Shown in pieces: positions 56,001 through 64,000 of a DNA stretch of 64,000 bases. Source of the stretch: Berghia stephanieae (Eukaryota; Mollusca; Gastropoda; Nudibranchia; Aeolidiidae). The DNA lies in contig CM067448.1 in assembly GCA_034508935.3 (NCBI GenBank), positions 52,473,139 through 52,537,138 on the forward strand, written 5' to 3'. Each line of letters starts with the position of its first letter. The stretch's first letter is position 1. Below the pieces are notes generated by a model. It did no database searches, was not told where the DNA came from, and worked only from the letters and a program-made list of their open reading frames with translations. The position numbers were made by a program, and so were the translations under genes.

Positions 56001-59000
56001 TCTGTAAGATACAAGTGATTGAATACCTAAATATGCCAACACTGTGAGTCTGTAAGATACAAGTGATTGAATACCTAAATATGCCAGATTATAACCACTG
56101 TGTGCCACCACTGAGAGTCTATAAGATACAAGTGATTGAATACTTAAATATGCCAGACTATAACCACTGTGAGCCAACGCTGAGAGTCTGTAAGATACAA
56201 GTGATTGAATACCTAAATATGCCAACACTGAGAATCTGTAAGATACAAGTGATTGAATACCAAAATATGCCAGACTACAACCACCGTGTGCCACCACCGA
56301 GAGTCTGTAAGATACACGTGATTGAATACCTAAATATGCCAATACTGAGAGTCTGTAAGAAACAAGTGATTGAATACCGAAAAATGCCAGATTATAACCA
56401 CTGTGTGCCACCACTGAGAGTCTGTAAGATACACGTGATATAATACCTAAATATGCCAACACCGAGAGTCTGTAAGATACAAGTGATTGAATACCAAACT
56501 ATGCCAGACTATAACCACTGTGTGCCACCACCGAGAGTCTGTAAGATACACGTGGTTGAATACTTAAATATGCCAGATTATAACCACTGTGTGCCACCAC
56601 TGAGAGTCTGTAAGATACACGTGATATAATACCTAAATATGCCAACACCGAGAGTCTGTAAGATACAAGTGATTGAATACCAAACTATGCCGGATTATAA
56701 CCACTATGTGCCACCACTGAGAGTCTATAAGATACACGTGATATAATACCTAAATATGCCAGATTATAACCACTGCGTGCCACCACTGAGAGTCTATAAG
56801 ATACAAGTGATTGAATACTTAAATATGCCAGACTATAACCACTGTGTGCCACCACTGAGAGTCTGTAAGATACAAGTAATTGAATACTAAATATGCCAGA
56901 TTATAACCAATGTGTGCCAACGCCGAGAGTATGTAAGATACAAGTGATTGAATACCTAAATATGCCAACACTGAGAGTCTGTAAGATACAAGTGATTGAA
57001 TACCTAAATATGCCAGATTATAACCACTGTGTGCCACCACTGAGAGTCTGTAAGATACAAGTGATTGAATACCTAAATATGCCAGACTATAACCACTGTT
57101 TGCCAACGTCGAGAGTATGTAAGATACAAGTGATTGAATACCTAAATATGCCAACACTGAGAGTCTGTAAGATACAAGTGATTGAATACCTTAATATACC
57201 AGATTATAACCAATGTGTGCCACCACTGAGAGTCTATAAGATACATGTGATTGAATACCTAAATATGCCAGACTATAACCAGTTCACTGCCAAGTATTTC
57301 TATAAATTATTAGCCAGAAAACTCGTCCTTCAAATATCGATCGAATTAAATGACACTTATCTTGGCGAAAATCTCAAAACTTGTTCTTCCACGAAGATTC
57401 CGGCAAAAATTAATATAACACCTTTAAAAAAGAATAAAATACCGAGCACGGAATTTTCGGGCTCAAATCCTTCTTCAGCCAATAACAAAAAAAAACAATA
57501 AAGACATAAATACATTATGTATTTATGTCTTTATTGTTTTTGTTTTTGTTGATGGCTGAAGAAGGGTTTTGAGCCCAAAACGTTCCGTGTTTGGTATTTT
57601 GTTCTTTTGTTTGGTATTTTGTTATTTTTTGAAGCTGTTATATTCATTTTTCTTTATTAATTTTTACAGTCCATAGCTTCTAGCAGCCTATTATCATTTC
57701 GATATTTAAAGTACGAGTTTTCTGGCCAAAATGACAAAAACGTGTCTTTCTAGACTACGGGATAAACTGGTCCAAATGGAAGGGAGTCAGTCCTAGACCG
57801 TGCCCAAGTTCAGATTGGTTGCTTCTAGAAGCGACTGGTGACAGTGCCAATAATCTACCTAAATTTCAACTTGATGAATTATTTCATATTTATTTCACTC
57901 GTATCAGTGTCAGATACAGAAGTTGTAATTGAAGAACTGCGGGGAAAAACAAAATATTCAGCACCATGAGAAGTGCAAATCATGCCATAAATTGGTAAAT
58001 TAGAACATTTCAAAGTTTGGGACTAGACATTTGGCCACGTCTCTGTCGTACTCTGAAAAATCACGTATTTAAGACTTGACCAGAAAACTCGTCCTTCAAA
58101 TACAGCTCGATTAAGATGACCCTCATCGTGTCAAACATTCTCACACCTGATACTTTGCAAGTCTTCCTTAAAGTCCCAGGTTTAATAGCATTTGCCAAGA
58201 TGAGGGTCATTTTAATCGATCGATATTTGAAGAACGAGCTTACTGGCCAAATTTAAATACGTGTTTGTCCAGAGTGCAACAGAACTGTAATCATTTAATT
58301 CATATTTTGACATTTATAAAAATCCTGTATCTGGGCAGCTCACTATTTAAAAAAACATATTATATTTGGTGTTTAACCCTCTCCTTACCAACTATAGGAA
58401 AATTGTCACATCCGTTACAATACAACCAACATTTTTCTTATTCAAATTTATTTTATACATCATAAAATTTTAAGAAAATGATTAGTGTGTTGTAGAACAT
58501 GTCTTGCTAAAGAAGTTATGCATCGGATGTACTCTACTCCTATTGTGTTTGAATGAAAAAAAGTATATTTTTGTGTTAGTTGGGTGTAAAGTTTTGGGGA
58601 AAATCCTGAAAATGACTGGTAAGGAGAGAGTTAATATTAATCCACCCCCCCCCCCCCTTCTTTTCATTGTTTTCGCCAGAATCGATAAAGTAAAAGCTGA
58701 GAGCAAGCAAACCGATGTTAGAGGTCAATCCATTAGTCGAAAAAGAGACATTGCAAGGCAAGCCAACATCGCAACGGCAATTTCCAACATCATTACTAAG
58801 GAACTGGTAGCACCCGAGAAAAGGTCTAAGCGAAATTCAGAAAAAGGGACCCCATCTGTGGCCAAGAGAGCACCCAGATTGGTAAAGAATAAACAAAAGA
58901 GGAATATTCGAGAAAATACACCGTTGAAGAACAAAGCTCAGGTGTTTATATGTTTAGGTGGCTTGGACGAGGATAAATCATCCAAGAAACGTTCTGTGCC

Positions 59001-62000
59001 TTCTAGAAACGGTCCAAATCTCCGAGAAAAAGCACCACAAGAAAAGCACAGACGTCTCCCCCAAAGGCAGAATGCTCACCAGTTTCTTGCAGAAGAAAAT
59101 TGACACCTTTGAGGGTGAGACGATTGTCGAGAGGACGACAACCATTCCCTTCTCAGTCCCAACAAAGAAGTGCAAGTCTTGCGGAGAGAAAGAAGCAAAT
59201 TGCCAATATTCCTTATCTTCACACAATTTCCACAAACCGGCCATTGCCTTTAAAGACTGGGGTTCGTAAAAATAAACAAACTGATCGAAGTCCCAAAAAA
59301 GTTACAGGCATTTACCTGTCGCCAAAATCACGGATGGCAAAGGCTGGGAAGGAAACGAAAGTCAAGACTTCAAAGCCAAAGCGAAGCAGCGTTAGTCCAG
59401 GAAAAAGGTGCAAAACCTGCAAGAAAATTCGTCAAATACCCGAGATCGCACTGACGAATGAGCTTTTGCCAATTGGAAAGCGAGCAAAGGCAAATATTGG
59501 GAGTCTTTTCTGCTTCAGTCCCGATGCGGTATTGCCAGCATCATTTCAAAATGCCAGATTAAAAGCTAACCTCCACGAATTGTTAACATCTACCAAGATG
59601 TCTTCCCATGACTCATGTGCTGAAGACACCAATATGAACAAAGCTGTCTTAAAGCTTGAATTACAAAATGATATCTCAAATACCCATAGGGCAATAGACA
59701 GTAGGCGTTTTGCCATTGGTAAAAACCTTCTCCTTTCCACGTTGTCATCAAACAATAAGAGATTTGATAACGAAAGAAGCGACCCGATCAATTCCTATAG
59801 ATATTCAAATTTTTTCCCGTGTAGAATCCAGCACAATGTTCACCCAGTAGGGACTGACTGCAAAAACAGCAGCGATGCAAAACTTTTCAATCCCATCTGT
59901 TACGACGGTTGTGGGAATCAGAATGAAAGTGGTCGAGATGACAAATGCGATCACATGTCACGCTTATCTCCTCACTTCCAATCAAAACAACAACGCGGCC
60001 ATCGGAACAATATATTCTTCTTAGAAAAACCTTTGGCCGCCGGAGTTGAGACACAAATCAATTCTTGCAACAATGTGCAGATTAAAGACCTGCCATTGGA
60101 CACGCCGTTGGAGGATTTCAATGGAGGAGATTCAAGATTCGCTAATCAGCCTGACGGATTGTTAAAATCCAGATTCGGAACAATGAGTATACAAGACACC
60201 TCACACTGGAAGAAGATGACAAATAATCATCGTAATTTTGATAATCAGCGTTTGGAAAAATACCAAAAACAAAGGAAAGACCTTTGGCGAGAATCGAGGA
60301 GACGATGCCTTCATAAAAAGACTCCAACAAAGACTGGTCATTCTTTCCCCTTGCACAACGAGCCACTCGATAACCAACGCGACAACGTTGGAGATGGAGA
60401 GTCAGCTCAAAGCAAAATCAACAAAGAAGAAGTAGGTGACACAAAGCCCCAGACCGAGCTGAAATTTCGAAACAATGCTGACGTAACAACCAGACGCCGT
60501 GATAAGATAAAATCACACAAATGGCGCCATCGTCATGAACCTTACAAACCTGTCTCTACAAGAAACAACCCAACTCATTCTCCAGAGGAGATAAGCAATG
60601 CTACCTTTACCCTCTACCAGTCTGTTTCTAAAATCACGGAAGCATGTGGTGACGATGCTCTTTCACAGCGCCAAAAACCAACAATCACTGACTTGGCCGA
60701 TTTGGCGCGTTTCACAGCGTCAACAGACACAAGTAAGGATGTGTCAAGTTCTGATATAGATAACTGTACAATTTCTTTGCAATCAGGATCTTCTACTCAA
60801 AATAAAAACAATTGCAGTCCCTCTCGTCTCGCAAAACCGTTCATCAGATCTCTTCCTGAAATTCCATTTGACACAGAGATTGAGCCACATCCTCGGATCT
60901 AATTGAAAGTGACAAAATAGGTGAGAGTGGCACGCATTTTGTTAGAAATAAAGAATCACAGGATTTATCATTTACTTGGAGAAATAGCGGTGAAGAATTG
61001 AAAAAAGCTAATCATGATAATGCACGTTCCATACCCTTTTACATATCCGACCCTTGTAATCAAGAGACAAGAACATGCTTAACCAGAGTATGCCACAAAA
61101 AGGAGCTGTACAGTCCGCCAGAAAAACCACGTATAGGGGATATGCAACAGGATATCAATCCTATTCTAAGTCCCCCTACGATGCAAAATTTGAATTATCG
61201 AGACAAACAAAAAGGCCGTTGATATTCACCTCCAACCGATCAAGAAGTAAAGCGTATCGGCAGCACAGACTCTTCAAATATCCCTTGAAGGCTCGAAGAC
61301 ACAAACTGCGAGATGTCCTTCGGTCAACACCAAAACAGTCTGTATCTGCCATTCAAAGCCCAACTTTTCACTCTGTAAGTCTTGGGGTCCAAACTTCTTC
61401 GACTTGTTTAAGGCACATTGCAGTTCAAACCAGTCCCTTTCAAGAGCAATCTCCGAGCAGACGACAAGAAGGAAAATGGTGTCATCCAAATATCATAAAC
61501 AAATATCCCACTGATCGTACAGTGAAAGACAGCAATGTACAGACGGATCGACTACAAACAAAAATCCACGACATTGCTAACTCTCCAACTGAAATACGGT
61601 TTGAAAAACATTCCAAATCAGTTAAACAAACAAATGAGAATACATTTTTTCAGGTGGAGAAGACGTGGTGTTAAATCCTATGAGATTGGACGGTTCAACC
61701 ATGGTTTATTGTGCTCCAAAGAAGGAAAAAGACGAAAAAGGGTGTGTAGAGAGGGAAATACAAGAGTTATTTTCGCTTCTGAGAGGATGGGCGATGACAC
61801 AACCATCAAAACAGACGAGGAGATGATGTCATATCCATTCCCCATCAGACGCCAATCGTTACCAATCATTTCTTTGTCGTCGTCGGCTGGTGAGATCAAG
61901 AGTGATGTGTTTGTGTCGACCAGTCGCGACAGCAGCCCGTCAAATAGTTTGAAGGACAGCAACAGCAAGGATTGGCTCACGAGACCCAAATGGGAAAATG

Positions 62001-63313
62001 CAAATGTCGATGAGGTCAATAGACGCGTGGAGAGAGCCATGAGATTACGTCAGAGACTTCAGCAATACAGAAGCGGCGGCAACGCACCGGTTTCTCCTCA
62101 ACATTCCTTTAAATCTTCCTCACTGCTCACCCAAGTTTGCCCAGATAGACATCAAATAGCGTCAACGTCTACGTCGACAAATAATCCAATCGATGACGCA
62201 AGCTCACGAACGATGCAAAATGCAGAGACGAAATCAACAAATTTCTCACTGGAAAGAAAATCATGTTAAAGAAGCCAACAGGAATATTATAGAAAATAAC
62301 AACAATAAATCGAATACTGGAATTATGCCAGTGAGAAAAGTAGATTCGGATACAACAGACACTCTTGTCAAAACATTTCCTTTCATTGTGCGCCCGGCAG
62401 AATCATTCAATGTAGGAACATCGTCAATAGTAGGAGACACCAAATACGGAGCAAGCATTACAGAAACAGGCATGTCTAGAACTCCAGAACGATACCAGTT
62501 TGTCCACGAAGACACATCTCGTGCTTTTCCATTTAATTCAAACTCTGCCAGAGCCCAACCGTCGAGTACAGCCAGTCTTTCCAGAAACACCAATGACGAT
62601 TCGCGGGTAGAGGAAAGTGACGAAAATATGCTCTTACCTATGCCTCATCATCACCATCACCGTGTGCCGATTACAAAGAACTCCCCTCCGATCAAGATAT
62701 CTAAGATGGAGAATGTTATCCAGACAGAATACCCTAGATTAGTCGGTGAGCTCGTTCAGGCTCTTCCCCACGTTCCTTTGGCGTCTTTCGTGGAATGGTT
62801 TATAGAAACTTCTAACCCGGGACATTTTGTTAGCTCGGACGAGTCTTCTCCAACGGCTGCAGACGGTAAAGACGTCATCGTCAAAGAAACGACCAGCGCC
62901 AACTCTGCTCTTAAATCAGCTGATAATGACCCGTCCGTGATTCACGTACGTCTAGCCCAACAAGACGACAATAAAGATTTAGTCCTGGTGACAGCAAACA
63001 GCAAAACACCTTAGACTCTTCTAAATCGCCGAGCTGTTCGGACATGATTGACATTGTTGGAGCCCAAAACTCCGTAAAAGTAAGAAACAAAAGATACACC
63101 GAAGCTGATTTCCAAAGCACTCTTGACACATTGTCAACGGCAGAAGAAGAATCCGAAAATAACGTCACATCCATCAGAAGGATTTTGTTAACCAGGAAAG
63201 TTTCGGGTAACGAAAGTTCAGACGATGTCGCTGACGAGATGAGAAGTAAAAGGAGGATAATTACTTTACGCCAAGCAGCGTCCTGCGCTTCTACATTTGA
63301 GGAAAACATTTGA
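53009..63313 (+). CDS. Unrecognised gene: membrane-anchored, disordered QT-motif protein
   Basis: Exons: 53009-53173 (hydrophobic stretch SLFTLAVLCLSILAM followed by RHRRR, a stop-transfer-like anchor), 54131-54326 (ENRMLADMIREEPKAAIKAA), 55333-55354 (22-bp microexon, AVNSSVK), and a terminal exon from 58680. Junction phases agree (0, 1, 2) and all sites are GT-AG, which is unlikely by chance. An alternative start is an internal exon from the acceptor at 53,024-53,025 with an upstream exon not found. The protein would put a short N-terminus outside or in the lumen and a very long Lys/Arg/Ser/Thr-rich tail in the cytosol. I recognise no family. The terminal exon changes frame at least eight times. 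Confidence 0.6.
53352..53382. repeat. G homopolymer of about 30 bases
   Basis: It follows a CT-rich tract (53,225-53,310) and runs into a SINE-3 head (CAGCGTGGCTCAGCGATACT, to about 53,440). Its length is unlikely to be exact. Confidence 0.9.
53705..53838 (+). repeat. Rep-H, plus strand
   Basis: GGCTGAAGAAGGGTTTTGAA, then ACCGAAACGTTCC, is followed by the 3' words TGAAACTGTTCTATAATTC and AGTCCACGGTTTCTAGCAGC. A Rep-A arm fragment follows at 53,885-53,995. Confidence 0.7.
54345..54920 (+). repeat. Two SINE-1 copies head to tail
   Basis: The first (about 54,345-54,665) has an eroded A box and complete body and tail. The second (about 54,668-54,918) lacks the A box but keeps GGTTCGAGCC onward. 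They begin about 20 bp after the 54131-54326 exon. Confidence 0.78.
55040..55155. repeat. MITE-K half copy
   Basis: GAATGGAAGCTCC, then GTTTCGGGTTTCCCCTTTAT and CAACACAACACGATG, match one arm of the element at 18,655. Confidence 0.65.
55430..57290. repeat. Minisatellite of 69- and 48-bp units, about 29 copies
   Basis: The main unit is 69 bp and reads in one plus frame as MPDYNHCVPTLR, then VCKIQVIEYLN. A short form lacks the 21 bp for DYNHCVP and is 48 bp. Both lengths are multiples of three, so ORFs of up to 204 codons (plus) and 286 codons (minus) run through. Stops and shifts occur in the later units. It lies between the 22-bp microexon and the giant exon of the unknown gene. No signal peptide, start context or splice site ties it to a transcript. 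Confidence 0.9.
57300..57738. repeat. MITE-I split by a Rep-H palindrome
   Basis: MITE-I ends lie at 57,310-57,385 (AGCCAGAAAACTCGTCCTTC) and 57,698-57,735 (TACGAGTTTTCTGGCCAAAA). Between them an inverted repeat centred near 57,523 carries two Rep-H copies tail to tail, with arms of about 115 bp (AAATCCTTCTTCAGCC against GGCTGAAGAAGGGTTTT). Confidence 0.75.
58078..58262. repeat. MITE-I palindromic element, full length
   Basis: GACCAGAAAACTCGTCCTTC and AGATGACCCTCATCGTGTCA pair with TTTGCCAAGATGAGGGTCAT and GAAGAACGAGCTTACTGGCC. The loop word CTTCCTTAAAGTCCCAGG is shared with the copy at 6,135. Confidence 0.82.
58680..63313 (+). CDS. Giant terminal exon of the unknown gene
   Basis: From the acceptor TTTTCGCCAG the reading runs RIDKVKAESKQTDVRGQSIS, then KRDIARQANIATAISNIITK. 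Coding-like segments follow in successive frames to FEENI at 63,313: a CxxC pair (KKCKSCGEKEANC near 59,170 and KRCKTCKK near 59,410), a 600-codon segment (59,100-60,902), a His run (PHHHHHR at 62,645) and a helical-looking patch, YPRLVGELVQALPHVPLASF (62,731). QT motifs: KQTDV, KQTDR, VQTSS, VQTSP, VQTDR, KQTNE, IQTEY. Frame changes lie near 59,030, 59,255, 60,890, 61,200, 61,640, 61,790, 62,235 and 62,985. The composition stays protein-like on both sides of each. Function unknown. Confidence 0.55.
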
Positions 63314-63511
63314 AATAGGATTGCAGTCGTATTCATTTAGACTCTGCAGGCATCGTTGAGTGATGAGTGCTTGGACGATAAGCTATTTGATTCATTTTGG
63401 GATTTGAGATATTATTCCTTTCAAAGAGTTGTCACTGGCTCAATATCGCAACTGCCTGGTATCGAATTTAAGCGACGAAAGAAAGTCATAATTCATTGAC
63501 TGATAAGTCTG

Positions 63512-63513
63512 GA

Positions 63514-63608
<95 letters not shown>

Positions 63609-63613
63609 AATCA

Positions 63614-63656
<43 letters not shown>

Positions 63657-63913
63657 CATCTACCGATCTTTCTATAAACCTATCTATCTATAAACCTATC
63701 TTCTATATATTATCTCTCTCTCTCTTCTATCTATCTATCTATCCATTCTATCTATCTATCTATCTATCAATCTATTTATCCATCTACCGTCTATCGATAT
63801 ACCTATCTATCTATATATCTATCTATCGACACATCTACCTACTATTATCTATCGATTATCTACCTACCTATTTATCTATCTATCTGTCTATCTATCTATC
63901 TATCTATCTATCC

Positions 63914-63963
<50 letters not shown>
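63512..63963. repeat. ATCT microsatellite
   Basis: About 450 bp of ATCT tetramers with interruptions follows the unknown gene's last stop. The Ser-Ile-Tyr-Leu ORF over it is an artefact. The remaining 37 bases show nothing recognisable. Confidence 0.95.
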
Positions 63964-64000
63964 TATTCTTTAACCTAACTTCGTCGAGGATTTGAAAAAA

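Noticed and set aside
55602-56462. 286-codon minus-strand ORF as a gene
   Set aside because: It is the antisense reading of the minisatellite. It has no upstream promoter-like or splice context and is kept open only by the unit length.
55430-57290. CRISPR-like array
   Set aside because: Units are contiguous with no unique spacers, the repeat is 69/48 bp, and the host is an animal. It is a minisatellite.
58680-63313. Identity as TALPID3 or another known ciliary scaffold
   Set aside because: The VQTD-style words are suggestive, but no conserved domain could be matched and the hydrophobic N-terminal exon argues against it. Left unnamed.
63496-63693. Ser-Ile-Tyr-Leu ORF
   Set aside because: It is a translation of the ATCT microsatellite.

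Overview
This is eukaryotic, almost certainly metazoan, DNA: split genes with GT-AG introns, animal-type proteins (a secretory cyclophilin and the FHA-phosphatase-kinase protein PNKP), tRNA-headed SINEs, LINE remnants, foldback elements and very many microsatellites (AAT, AC, AT, AAG, ATCT). Repeat density and style suit a marine invertebrate, perhaps a mollusc; that placement is inference. No bacterial, CRISPR or rRNA features were seen.

Layout. (1) 1-2,000: inverted-repeat (foldback) elements. (2) 2,020-5,947, plus strand: a four-exon cyclophilin B-like gene; three of its four exons are one base out of frame. (3) 6,000-20,500: intergenic DNA with foldback MITEs, SINEs, a 495-bp TIR element, a 1.4-kb hAT-like insertion inside a SINE, and two near-identical 332-bp retroposons with 14-bp target duplications. 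(4) 20,582-43,133, minus strand: a complete 16-exon PNKP gene. The exon junctions join in phase throughout and give 688 codons (human PNKP is about 521). The excess is one Ser/Lys-rich linker exon. Its introns are packed with SINEs, and the tRNA-like heads there belong to SINEs. (5) 43,200-52,200: microsatellite-rich DNA, including a 340-bp AAG tract, a small ORF with a splice donor, and a degraded LINE reverse transcriptase. (6) 53,009-63,313, plus strand: an unrecognised gene. It has a short hydrophobic anchor exon, a 196-bp exon, a 22-bp microexon, and a 4.6-kb terminal exon coding for a disordered Lys/Arg/Ser-rich protein with repeated QT motifs like dynein light chain LC8 ligands. The intron before the giant exon holds about 29 tandem units of 69 or 48 bp that are open on both strands. 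(7) The window ends in an ATCT microsatellite.

The three genes have no evident shared pathway: ER protein folding, DNA strand-break end repair, and an unknown membrane-anchored scaffold. PNKP is error-free over 2,067 coding bases, while the cyclophilin and the unknown gene carry at least eleven apparent one-base shifts between them. This points to decay of two genes or to uneven assembly accuracy, and is the main issue to settle.
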